A DNA stretch of 64,000 nt from Ligula intestinalis (lineage: Eukaryota > Platyhelminthes > Cestoda > Diphyllobothriidea > Diphyllobothriidae): NCBI GenBank assembly GCA_036362985.1, contig JAYGXS010000003.1, forward strand, positions 40,479,091 to 40,543,090. The letters run 5' to 3'. This document shows, in pieces, positions 36,098 to 48,100 of the stretch. Both the position numbers and the translations under genes were made by a program. A model generated the notes under the pieces. That model was not told where the DNA came from and did no database searches. It saw only the letters and a list, made by a program, of their open reading frames with translations. Within the stretch, counting starts at the first letter, position 1. Every line of letters starts with the position of its first letter.

Positions 36098-36870
36098 GGG
36101 TGTCCCAGAAGTAACTGACCCTTTTGATCTGCCAATAAAACGAAAACTATTAATGCTAGGATATCAAAACTTGTTTTATTCGAAAGAAATCCTTTTATGC
36201 GTTATTGGAACTAGGTTTTGAATATAATGTCTGTTAAATGATGGCCATGGTTGGTTTGACAACTTAGGGTTCGTTTCTTTGTCGTTTCCATAACGATCCT
36301 TTGTGTATCAGGTGAATGCTTTCTTATTTCAGAACAAATGTTTTTAAGTTCTTGCAGATTTGTTGGATTTGTTACATAAACCTTTGACTTCAGGCAGCCC
36401 CATAATAAGAAATCGCATGAGGTCAAATCTGGAGACCGAGGGGGCCAATGAATGTTACCAAATCGTGAAATCCAGTGATTTGGAAAGCACTCATTTAACA
36501 ATGTCATCGTTTCACTTGCTGTATGGGCCGTGGCTCCATCCTTTTGAAACCAAGTATTGCGTACGCCATGTCTCTCAATTTAAGGAATAAGAAATTTGCT
36601 ACTTATATTCGGTATCTTTCACCATTACCTGTTACTGTTACGCCATCATTATTTTCAAAAGAGTATGGGCCAATCACATTGGAAGCAGTTATTCCGCACC
36701 TCACCATCACACGAAGAGAATGCAGCGCCCTTTCTTATATTTCTCTTCAATTCTCATCGCACCAAATTTAATAAATATTTTTTTTCGGATAAAACGAGTT
36801 TCAATATCCTAGCGTTAATATTTTTCGTTTTATTAGCAAATCAAAATGGTCAGTGACTTCTGAGACACCC
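36098..36870 (-). mobile_element. Mariner-type DNA transposon, internally deleted
   Basis: Terminal inverted repeats of about 90 bp: GGTGTCCCAGAAGTAACTGACC at 36099 pairs with the complement of GGTCAGTGACTTCTGAGACACC ending at 36869. At ~770 bp it is shorter than full mariner elements (~1.3 kb), and the N-terminal half of the transposase is missing or decayed. Confidence 0.78.
36211..36585 (-). pseudogene. Mariner-type transposase, C-terminal half
   Basis: Minus-strand frame reads RHGVRNTWFQKDGATAHT, then WPPRSPDLTSCDFLLWG and LKSKVY. FQKDGATAH carries the second catalytic Asp and SPDLTSCDF the third acidic position of DD(E/D) transposases. The N-terminal DNA-binding domain and first Asp are not recognisable, so it is a dead fragment. 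Confidence 0.75.
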
Positions 36871-37620
36871 AAGTAGTATGTGAATGCTTAGGCAGCTAAT
36901 AATAGTTTTCGTATCTACTTATGGCAACAGAGTAGATTTTAATGCAAGTTCATTTGAAAAGCCCAATAAATGGGAGCCCAGTTTTTGTTCAATTAGGGAT
37001 TAGCTTGATTTTCGTGCGTCTGTGTGGATATAGTACGCAGTGGGCTTCCTGTATTAGTTAGATAGGCCAGATAAAGGTTTGACCTCGGTCTAACCGCTTA
37101 GTGCCTTGCAGTTTAAGACTTCTGTAGCATATATAATATCCAGTTCTAGTATTAGATCAGAATTTACAGAGCATCACCTGTCTAGTAGAGAGCAAACTTC
37201 CTCAGCAGTCAGCTAGTCATGGAAGCTTAGTCAATTCTTGTTTCAGAATTGATAGTACAGAAGTATGATGTGCAGCCTACTTTTTCCTATTTACTATAAT
37301 AGTTGAGGAATATGATAATATTAGCTGAGGTGAGGTTTTTTGAACTAGCTTCACATTGTTTGTTTCTGCTATGACTCTTGCTTTTTTCCTGCTAGGTACT
37401 GGTAGGGGCAGTATTATTTCCATTTGACTGACATTAGGAATACTAGTAATCACGCTTACTAAGGCCAGTAGATAGTATAGTATAAGTACTGCCTGTGTGT
37501 GCTTTTTAAGAAGTCGCACCCAATATGCAGTCCCAGTCTGTGTGAGGTAATAGTGATTAGCATTTGTATAATAAAAGAGCGTTTGTAAAGTAAAGTAATG
37601 TGTGTGTTAACATCGGCTCA
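36871..37620 (+). repeat. Probable third partial copy of repeat R1
   Basis: 37440-37600 (ACTGCCTGTGTGTGCTTTTTAAG and following bases) matches 31440-31570 of R1 copy A in the same orientation. The part to its left is more diverged. The mariner-type element may have inserted into this copy. Confidence 0.45.
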
Positions 37621-37639
37621 ATGAGGTCAACGAAGCGCA

Positions 37640-39720
37640 CGATCGTCACCCAATCTTGACAACAACTATCCCTTAGGTGGTAAGGGCGTCATGTGTTTAT
37701 CGAAGCGTAGAAGCGCCTTAGTCGAAAAAAACCCCGCCCACCCTCGCAGCGGGTTACGATCACCAGCCAATCGTAAGTGACTCTAGGCACCTGATAAAGT
37801 GCACAAGTATTGTCTGTCCACTTCAACTCATTGATGACAGTCGTATCTGCCTCGCCCACGTGCATTCTCGCCAGATGTCTTACAAATCAGTCGGGATGAA
37901 AGCTTGGGACCCGTGTGAGCTGATTTAATTTTAATACCTTGATTATAACCTAGTTCTCCTAACAGCAGCAACAGTAAAATTGCTTTATAAGCTACACATC
38001 ATTCCAATCTACCCAACCTTAAACTCTAGTTGGCTGTAACTTCATTACCCAGTTTATGCACCAATGTTCCCCTTTATCCATGCAGTCGAGTCTCTTAGTT
38101 TAGACTTGCTTGGCTTTCATAGTGCAAATGAGTCCTCAAAGCTCAGTCCAGGCCTTTAAACCTAAGCAACACTGTTGTCCTCTATTACCGGTACTTGTGG
38201 CCCACCTAGTTAGAAAGATGATGGTCTGACCTCCGACAAATGGTAGCGTCAGAGTAAGCACAAGTTCTACTACACTTATTGCTGACATGTGGTATATAAG
38301 CCCAGAGGTGACTTTAGTCACTACTCTACAAACGCTATGTTATTGTCCAACTGTTAATCACTATTACATCCCACAGATTAAGAGTGCATACTTGTTGTGA
38401 TTCGTTTAAAAGCATACACAGGCAGTTCTAATATTATACTAAATACTGGCCTTTAGGACTTGAATTAGCACTTATACCATAGGTATGTAGCTATATCGGC
38501 TTCATCTTAATGCTCATAGCTCGATAGATAGAGATGAGAGTGCGCAAACCATGACAAACGCAGCCTTTCTCATGACCCCAAGCATGCACTTACTGGATAC
38601 AGTAGTCATTGGCTATTTAGCCCACCTCGGGCCCAGACCAAATTGGTCTTAATAAGCGGTGGGTGCAATAACCGCGGAGTCCTAGTTCTTTATTAGCAAA
38701 CACAGGGTAGGCACTATGCATTACATACGTACTGTATGATGCGTAGAGCTTGGTTATGTACAAAAAAGAATGCTGTTTTTCTGTATTTAACGTAATAACA
38801 AAAACAAAAAATTTTCAACACGTTTAAAAAGCGGTCTAGTGTTATTTGTTTTAAAGGAAGTTTCACTCGCAAGTGCTCTTTGATGACCTTCTCCAGGCAC
38901 CAGAAATCGTTTAATTTTGTGAAATCTGATGCCTGTAGACCACATTGCGCACGCAGAGAGATAAGAATCTCACTCTATCTTGTTGGAAAACTGGGCTTTG
39001 TAGCCTGCGACTGGGCTTATTAGCCGGCGGATTTTGCTGATTTGGGCTTAATAGGCTGCTGGGCCTATTAACGGTGGGCTTAATAACCGGCGACTACTGT
39101 ACAGTTAAACTCAGATTCCCACTCCCTGTTGAGACCAAGGGGATATGAGCCCTAGCGTTGGCTAAACCAGCGTCATCTCTGATAAATGGTGGCGTCAGTG
39201 CCAGCACCAGTACTACTAAACTTCCTGCCGTGATTTAGGGGATATAAGCCCAATGCTGACTTAATCAACGTCACTTCTGTCGTACAAAACATTCAGTACC
39301 AGTACCAACGAGTACTATCACTAAGTTACACCCTATTACGTATTATAAGAAGTAAGCAGTGCCGGTCGTGGTTTACATAAGTCCGGCCAGACCACTTCTA
39401 TAGGTAAGTGAGGATAGATAGCACAGTAACAACCGCGTAAAGTCTACTTTCACTGAAGACTAAGTAAGGTGGTGTGTTGGCTTGCATTTGATACAGCAGC
39501 CCACGCCGGACCCCGTTTAGTCTTAGAGACTCATGCGAGAAGGTGAAGAGTGCGGAGCCGCTACTCACGTCCTCTATCACTTTAAATTAAAGCCTGAGTC
39601 CGTCACCTCCTGTGCCAACCTGTTGGTGCACTTGGTTGGTATAATCGAAACCAATGGTCTGACACACACATCACGCACCATACAATCGACTCTTCCTTTT
39701 GATTTTGTGCCCTGTTAGCA
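37640..39720 (-). repeat. Repeat R1, copy B (inverted, uninterrupted)
   Basis: Contains, in reverse orientation, the counterparts of 35409-35830 (at 37780-38125), 31200-31726 (at 38155-38610 and 39100-39320) and 30713-31020 (at 39480-39720). About 500 extra bases at 38610-39100 are absent from copy A. Identity is moderate, so the copies are old. Confidence 0.65.
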
Positions 39721-40990
39721 AACAGCCCTATTCCTCTATGCCTCTACCCTTAAAGCTTTCTCAACCCATTGTTCTTATATATCTATGAAGTCAGGTTAAG
39801 CGAACCTGCGGTTTCGTACTTACAATGATATAAGAGTGATCAGAGCAACAAAAGTCTAAATATTCACTTAGTATACCTTGCAGTTGGGCAGTATTTGATT
39901 ATCAATCCAGCATGCTTTTCTATATAAGGTTCTTCCGATTCTGGTAGAACACGACGATATGTACTATTATCCCATATCACAGACAAGGTAACTTTTGACT
40001 ATTTGGGTCGTAGTTTATCACCCCTTTAAGGGGGCGAATACACGACAGTTTAACCGACAGTTTTGACAAGAACCACCGTATGCTCTACAGAAGGGTGTTA
40101 CTAGAACGATAACTAGCGTTGAATTATAGTGAGAGTTGATTTGAGTTCGTGATTTTATTCTTCAGACGTCGTCTTACTAGCTCGTTTATTAGGTTCCATA
40201 ACAAATTCAGTCTTTTTAACACCAAGTTCTATTTTTCAGTTATGTTGATAGATTTTTGAGTGCGCTCCTTAATATTCTTAAAAGACTTATCTCCGTGGGT
40301 ATGCATTTTCACGAAGAGTGTTCTGCAGCTGCTTGCATATTGCTTAAACCGTTTCAAGTGAGCAGATATATCGCCCTTTATCCGCCGGTCCCTAGACTAC
40401 ATTTCGTTTCATATTTAGGAAAGATACTGATAAAATCAGTGCATTATCCGATCCAGATATTTTTTAGAATACTATGAGCTGAATAGCTTTATTCTCTTTC
40501 CTGTGGAGCCGAGAGCTACACCTTTTTCTTTGCAGCTTAAGCTGTGGCAGTCTGTAATCCCTGTACACAAAGTTTCATGTGATTTATAGCGCGACAAACT
40601 CAAACACAGCGTTTAAACTTGGAGGTATATGTAACTAAGAGTCGCCTTTAACTTTTTACCCGTCATATTGCCATGGTGTGGAAAGGCAAGTTTCTTATAT
40701 CCAGGTTTGGACTCAGAGGTTATCCCCTATTGGTGCATTTTTTAAATCAATCCCTGAATTTCGGGTATTTTTGGGAAAGCAGGTGTCAGCCTTTTAAAGT
40801 CTTCGTCAGACTAAGAACCTTCTTTATGGAAGTCTTTGAGAGCTGTCGATAACTTACCCTGAATGTTCTTGGTGCGATCGTTTGTCTTCTCAGATTTCCA
40901 GAACATGGCATGGTTAGACTTCATAAAATATGGCCACGTTATCGATACAATCACCCGTTAACATTTATCTGACGCGAACAGGAATACAGA
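39721..40990. other. Unassigned spacer
   Basis: No recognised motif. 40790-40830 has a CTGACGA on the minus strand with a poor hairpin and no GAAA, possibly a dead PLE end. Confidence 0.4.
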
Positions 40991-40999
40991 CACCTTGCT

Positions 41000-41036
41000 T
41001 TGATGATAGAAGGGAGCAAGCTTTTGAAACGTCAGC
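41000..41036 (+). ncRNA. Solo hammerhead-like motif (PLE end relic)
   Basis: TTGATGA, hairpin AGAAG / CTTTT, GAAA, CGTCAG. It is followed by GTCCCAGAAGTCGTC, resembling the PLE tail at 18449. No PLE coding nearby, so this is a solo terminal repeat. Confidence 0.4.
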
Positions 41037-41039
41037 CAG

Positions 41040-42143
41040 AATACACTTTGGTCCCAGAAGTCGTCTCCTCTTCCTCTTCCTCCTCCTGGAATGATGTCAG
41101 GAATATTTTATTTGGACCTCAAATTTCCTCGCATATTAACGTTTACTAATTCTGGACCATTATCTGACCTATATAGTACGACATTTTCATTTTGATAGGC
41201 TCCCAAGGACTATTGAGCTGGGCCCATCTTAGGGAAAATTTTGTTTCTTGGAGCATGTCTTGGATACTTTTGGTAGCAGTCAACCAGAGTTGACGTAAGA
41301 CGACAAATGTCTCTAGGCTCCGTTTTGTTCAGCTTTAATAGTCTGACTCAAGAGACTTTTGAATTGGATGAACAACTCTAATTGCTGCGACATCCGCCCT
41401 ATGACTCAAAACTTGTGACCTACAGATTGTACCTCCAAGATAATTTTATAACGGCATGCTGAAGAACCCTTAGGGATGTACCGTTCTGGCATGTTTGAAC
41501 AGGCAGTTAACGCTTTTAGTGATTGGACACTTCGAAACGGTTTTTTTCACTGAATACTATTACATCTAAGATAGTTTCATTTGGAAGTAGTGATGAAGAC
41601 TTAAAAAGGGTACCGTTTTGAAGTTTTTAGAAAGCCAGTCTGAGCTTCCACTGTCTGCACACCTCGCAGAAGCGAAGTCCACAGAATAATACCCTTGAAT
41701 ACTATGTTTGCTTGGGTCAGCCGTTCAATTCATTTCCCACTAGTTTAAATAAATTCATTTTGCTAGAGTTTTGAGTCCATTTCTCCTAACATTGCATACC
41801 CTTCAGCACTTACAGAAGTAAGATGAGTGAGTAAAACAGTTTATTGAGAATCCAAAAACAAAAACACTGATTCGTGAACCATTGAGCGCATAATTATTTG
41901 TGATGTTGAGTCATCTTTGATGTTCCTAGCGAACGCACTGTCTCAAATGCATTAACACGCTGGTGTTAACTACTGTTAAATGGAATTGTGGATGCAATTC
42001 GTCTGCCGACAGTTCACCGGCAGCCAATAGGCAGCACACCTACCCGGTATGAATGCGTAATTACGGTGTATTGTGTGTGCGCATGTGTTTGTGCCTCAAG
42101 GCTCACGTAATTGGCTGTCATGTTTGAACTTAAATAGCACTTC
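41040..42143 (+). other. 5' flank of HHAT-like copy 2
   Basis: From about 41750 it is homologous to the copy 1 flank (for example CCATTTCTCCTAA at 41782 versus 408, and ACTGTCTCAAATG at 41937 versus 551), so any promoter was duplicated with the gene. No clear TATA or other core element stands out. Confidence 0.5.
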
Positions 42144-42155
42144 AATGATTTTCAG
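42144..42155 (+). promoter_or_regulatory. Conserved 3' splice acceptor just upstream of the HHAT-like start codon (copy 2)
   Basis: AATGATTTTCAG ends at 42155, 23 nt before the ATG at 42179, mirroring copy 1. The pyrimidine run TTTTCAG is slightly better than in copy 1. Confidence 0.4.
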
Positions 42156-42178
42156 TTTCAAACTGCACCGGCTCGTGA

Positions 42179-45100
42179 ATGCAGAACCGTGAAAAAAAGA
42201 AAGTTTTAGCGGCAGTTCCGGGCGTTGGAGTCTGTGTCTGTGCCGTCGTGAACACGGTTATTTGTACGTGGCTTCTTTATCACCTCGCAGTTAAAGGTAA
42301 ACAGCCCACTTTGTAACCACATTTTACTTCAATCTACGAAACTTCTAGACATTAAAGAATGCTCTGCCTTAAGTGCAACAGAAGAGTCTGTTGTCCTTGG
42401 TTTCAGTGTATGCCCTTTGAAAAGCTAACTGCATGCTTTTTAGGAAACTAGGATCAGTGACTATCCAAGCTTGGAAGGATACTTCGAAACATGGGAGCAC
42501 GCTTGTGTACTGGTTGTTTTTTGTCTTCTAGCAAACATCTTCAAACTTCCAAAAGTATGTCAAAATTCTTAGTTCAGCTGAATGATGCCGTTTATGCAGA
42601 AATTTCTTCTTCTCGACACAGTTTCCGTGCTTCTGGTCTGGCACGTTCATGGATGGGAGTTTACAATCACTGTCATTGCCATTTCGATAGCTTTCTCAGT
42701 CATTGGAGCTTACATTGGAAGAAGTCCGCTATGTATATTGATATTGGGAATACTAATGCTGTTATTTATCAAAGAAGTACTCACATCCCTTCTTCCACCC
42801 GTAAGTTACTTACATACTTAGGTTTGTTAATTGGTGCTTTTTATTTGAATTAAAATGCATGCCTGTATGACTACTAGTACCAGGTTATTAAGACCAACGG
42901 AATTCAGTTTGCCTATTAATACGTCGCTGCTTGAAATTTAAAGTCAATTTTCTTTCTTCGTGCTTAAATGTGGCTTTCAAAAAAGCGTTATCTTTAGCAT
43001 AGTAAAACAAACTTCGTTATTTAGGTATGACATTTAACGTTTTTTATGTTTACGGCTCTGCCGTCTGCATGGGACACATTATGGTACCGATTTTTACGTA
43101 GCTGTGCCTACTCCAGTTTCTGTAGCCACTAATTTCCTGTAAGTGGCCGTGTTCACACAGTGGTCACGGGTTAATTTCTCAAATCTTCTCTGAGCATCCT
43201 GTATAAAGGGTATAATAGTTCTTAGATAAATTTTTGAAGTATTTATCTTCATGAAAATATCCTTCTAGTTCAGCAGTGACGAAGCTCTTATAAGGGTTAA
43301 GGTTAGGACGATTACCCCTAATAGCTACGATCATTCAGACCCTGGTTCCTTAGGAGATTGGAGAAGTCACGGGAAGGCAGAGTAGATGGAACAGTGTATT
43401 GTTTACAGAAGGGATAAGGGGAAGGTTGCCAGTAGGTATTTCAGGGCGTACGACCGCCAGGCCCGTAGGACAGGGCGGCGTCTCCGGCCGCCGCGACTAG
43501 CAAGGCCGGAATTCCAAGTGAGGTTTAAGAGCCGTTAGGCCAGAAGACAGAGCGAAAGAGAGCGGGTCCATTGGCTAGGTCGGCCTGTGATTGGTTGGAC
43601 ACCGCGCGGGTAGAAAGTGTGTGTGTAGATAGCGTATGGCTCAACACCGTTGATGGACAACGTGGGTGGCCTATATCTCGCGGCACTCGCAACGACCTTG
43701 AGGTCCAGACAGATTTAGATCACGAGAGGAAAGCCAGACAACGAGCAGGCAACGACCCACTACACTCTCGCCTACATTATCTGAGTTCGTTAGCTCATTT
43801 TTAGTTCTGCAGACATCTATAGGAAGCCAGCATCTACAGTAAAGGGGCCAAAAAAGCTTTCTAAAGTAAGCTTGGATATTAATGGTGGCGCAGCGTCATC
43901 CGTTAATATTTTGCCCACGGCAGTACACTGGTTTTCAAAAATGTTGCTTTCGGGCAGCTCGTAACGAAACAACAAATCGATTAATAGAAGCGAATATGCG
44001 TGCCCCAGGTTCTTGTTGTAAAGAAGACGAAGACGTGATCTCTGGAACGATAGTTTTATTCTGAGCTTTCGGTCCCACACGAAAAGCCATCATCACATTT
44101 AATGGTCAAACATACGAACAGACCAAAGGGACGCCGATGGGATCCCCAATTTTCAGTCTCATCACAAAACTGGTCTTATAGGAGCTGGAAAAGTCGCCTT
44201 CGAGCAATTTGAGCCTGCATTCTAGTGTCGATACGTGGACGGCACTTTCGTTATAATCCAACAGAGTAGGCTAGCAGACTTCCAAAACCTGCTTAACGGT
44301 ATCTTTCCCAACATCCAATTCATAAACGAGGGAGACAGTGCCGGAAAACTACCGTTCCTGGATATCCTCGTCACGCGCAGACTCAACGGAGAACTCAGCA
44401 CCACGGTTCATAGAAAGGTGACTAACACAACGCAGGTGCTCAGCTTCAATAACAACCACCCACTAACGCATAAACGTGGCTGTATTCGAGCACTATTTTA
44501 GAGAGTGAAGACACACTGCAGTGAACCGAAAGGACGAGCGCAAGAATAATGACATCTTCGGGACCAACTTGCCAGGAATGAATACCGCAACAGCTTCATC
44601 CACCGATGCAGCCGAACGCGAACATGGGGAACAAACGAAAGGGTACCACCAACGCTCTGGCACCAACTACCGTACAGTAAAAACGTGTCAGAAACAACCG
44701 AGCGTATCGCTGCGGAGCTCGGAGTGGGTATTGCTATTCGCCCTACAGCTACCATGCGTGCACGAGTCATGCAAATTAAAGACCCGCTGAATGTAGGTGA
44801 GCAGTCTGGCGTCATTTATCAGGCGCCATGTCGCGACTGTTCTAACCATTATGCAGGGCAGACCGGGCGAGGACTAAGTTCACGACTAACGGAGCACAAA
44901 CGGGCAGTGCGGAAAGGTGACACACAGTCCCAGATCGCTACCCGCACTCTGGAAGAAAGCCACGTATTTGACTTCTCGAACACACGGATAATGGCACGAG
45001 CCAGTAAAAGGACTGGACGCGAACTGCTTGGGGCCTGAGTGTCAGATCCTAACTCCATAAACAGGCATGTGGATATAACGCCCTGTTATTTTGCCATCCG

Positions 45101-48100
45101 TGCCCGTGACCAAAAACCAAGGCCCGGTTCCTCAATCGCAGGGGGTTAAATGAGTTAAACCCAAAAACTGAGATCTTCGGACCATGGTTACTTAGTGCAA
45201 AAGAGAAGTCGGTGAAGGCCAGACTAGAGGGAAGAGTTTATTGTGTGCACAAGGAAAGGAGAATAGATGAGAGTAGATTGACTCGGGAGCGCCCGTACGC
45301 TCAGGAGATCAACCGGATCCCAAATGACTGTTTGAGAGAACTTGGGGCAGAAGACAGAGAGGGGGGAGCTTTCATTGGCTAGGTTGGCCTGGAGATTTCC
45401 GGCAGAGAGGCAACTTGCGTCGGGCACGCGTGCAGGCTCCCCTTTCGTCGCCATAAGATGCGGGAACTATGATTGGCTGATCGAGACCTCGATAAACCGC
45501 ATCGGTAAGCCTTTGAGAAAGTGCACTTCGACGCGAGCTAGTCAGCCAGGCACGACCCGCTACACCTGTACAAGCATATAGGCCACCATCTCAAGGTCAC
45601 ATGCCGTTACTCCTACGACGCGCGGCGCAGACACGCTAAGATAGCGTGAGAATGGACTTGGCTAGGACAAAGAACAATCAATAATTGCCACCACCCTCCC
45701 CTCCCCTACCAACCCCATTTATGCGTAGCCGACGTTTGCTGTTCTCATTTACTCTGACGATGGCTTCTCGTGTGGAGCCGAAAGCTCAGAATCAAACTAT
45801 TTTTCCAGAGATCGCGTCTTCGTCTTCTTTACAAAGCGATTAATAATAAAGTAATGCAAATCTTCTCGTGTATTTTTGAGGTTTATTTAAATTCAAATTT
45901 ATCTTCCAGAAAATTCGCTCAGGAGTATTTATAACTTTATGTATTGAGTAGAAAATTACATCTTACGCAAATTTTTCACTTGAAAAAAAGGGAATGCTTA
46001 AGTTTCAACATAGATTTCCAATTCCCGTATAGGCCAAAGCCCGACTGCTGTTATATGCACATGCACTGTTTTCAAAGCGCATTCTGTATATATTGTATTT
46101 GCGGAAACTCGCAGTTTTTGGGGCGATTAAGAAGAAGGCATTAAGTGCTTATAAAATTTCGCAATAAATGTGAACAATTATTTTCGTCCCTAATTTTGGC
46201 AATCGTTCATATTTCTAAGCAGCATTGATAAGTAGATTAACATACTGCTTCATGAATGAGCATTTCACATTTTAAAATAGTGGCGTATCTCATTTTCGAG
46301 TATGAACTTTCACTAATTAATGATTTGTAACGAAGTTGTACAATAGAGAATATTGTACTGTATTATTTATAGAAAACATACCTGAATATATAAGATTACC
46401 AAGAATCAATGCGCAAATTCATATTACTGAAGCCGCAATCCTCTATAAAACAAGCGGTCGAAAAGAAGCTAGTTCAAGTAACAGCACTATTTTATCACTT
46501 ACACATATTTGAAATATGCCTCCGGACATTGCAGTTAGTCTGCCGAACATAGGAGGGCACTATTTAAGTGTCAATTTCGTTTAATAACATGGGTTTCGTA
46601 GAATTTTTAGTTTCTTTTTCCTAAATTCAACCAACAAATATCTCCTATTAACAATTAACGGTGTATTTAAGGAAAAAAAGAAAGCAGCACATTGTTAAAT
46701 GGGGAGGGTTAAAAAAATAGATGTTTATAATTAATTGATTTGCAATGGATCCACAATTGCAAATGTAGATTATCCTAATTTTGAACATTTTCATTCCCCG
46801 AGCTGTTATTAAAAACGCTTATTACAAGCATATTAGGTATAAACTAGGATTAAGAACGCTCGTGCACAGTATAAAGATTGAAAATGGTTGATGATGGTCC
46901 TTATTAATTCTAGGAAGTACTTCAGTCCAGATTGCTTCGAAAAGATAAAAAAATATCTTACATGTTAGGCCTTATTTAAATTTTAAAATGCATTATCAAT
47001 ATAAACGGTATAACCCTTAGTAGGACCATTCCCACTATGATTTTAAGCTGCGAAAACTTCCATTTCTTTACACCGACCCCCTTTGTCTTGCAGACATTCG
47101 TGAAGCCAATATTTGATACTTATATTACCTATCCTGCCTTCTATGCTTGTGTGGTCCGGGCCATTATTCTGGGTATCGAGCATGCCCGTATGCGGTCGGT
47201 CTCTGTGATGGATCTCCTCCGCAATTCCATTGGATATACCGTCATGTCCCCCGTTTCCATGGCAAATTCTTTTGTGCTCTTCCAAGACTGGATAAATTGG
47301 AGAGAGGGAACAACCAAGGTAAGCTCCTTTTTTTAAAAATCCTCGATGTGTTTTGGAAAGATCGTTTGTTTTGTTTCTCTGTTTTTGTTTTAGTTTAAAT
47401 TGTTTCTTTCACATAACTGTGATCTACAGGCTTCCAAAAACAGCCTTCTAAACCTTATTATTTCGCGACTTGTTGAGTGTCGAGGAACAACTTTTCATAC
47501 CTTTGCTTGCAAGAGTTCCAATCTTTTCTTCTTTTCATGGTTTTCACTCAGGATTTTGTGACTATGCGTAGATAAGCAGCTTGACAAAGGGACACTGTAT
47601 TTTTTTCTAAACACGTGTATTAGGTCCTTAGCTTAGGATAGTTGACGAATGCACAATTCCAATCTCTTCCAAACTGCACTCATTAAATCACTTTCTGCTT
47701 ATTTAAAAAAATGAACGCTGGGATTGTCCACCAAAGGCGTGTTCTCGGGAATATTACTAGTAATTTGACAAAAAGCGTAATTTTTGCCAAAGATCCTTTC
47801 CGCTTTAGCTCTTTATCAACTGCAACTAGCATTACAGTTCAGGGATGGTTGTTTGTAAAACATCTTTCATAATGAGTGGCCGTACAAAAAAGACGCTAAT
47901 TAGACCAATATAAATGTCTTCTAGAGCGCTATTCTTCAATATGAATGCGCATATTTTACTGTTCTGTATCAAACAAGAGCTACTTTTCCAAGATTAACAA
48001 TAGAATTCCGCACTTAACTGCTTTTCTGACTCCACTACTCCGCCGAAGTCTGAGTGTGGGCAAGCAAATTCAGACTTTTTACTACAGCCGTCCTTCATAA

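Larger units (their letters stand above)
43985..45830 (+). mobile_element. Penelope-like element H, 5'-truncated, with inverted terminal repeat
   Basis: The left end 43985-44096 is the 3' terminal repeat in inverted orientation. It is fused to a + strand body starting inside RT (FNGQTYEQTKGTPMGSP at ~44098), running through the YVD-type motif, thumb and endonuclease to 45038 and to the 3' end with a hammerhead-like motif at 45754. Copy 2 of GC-rich repeat R2 lies between the ORF and that motif. Located in intron 4 of gene copy 2. Confidence 0.78.
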
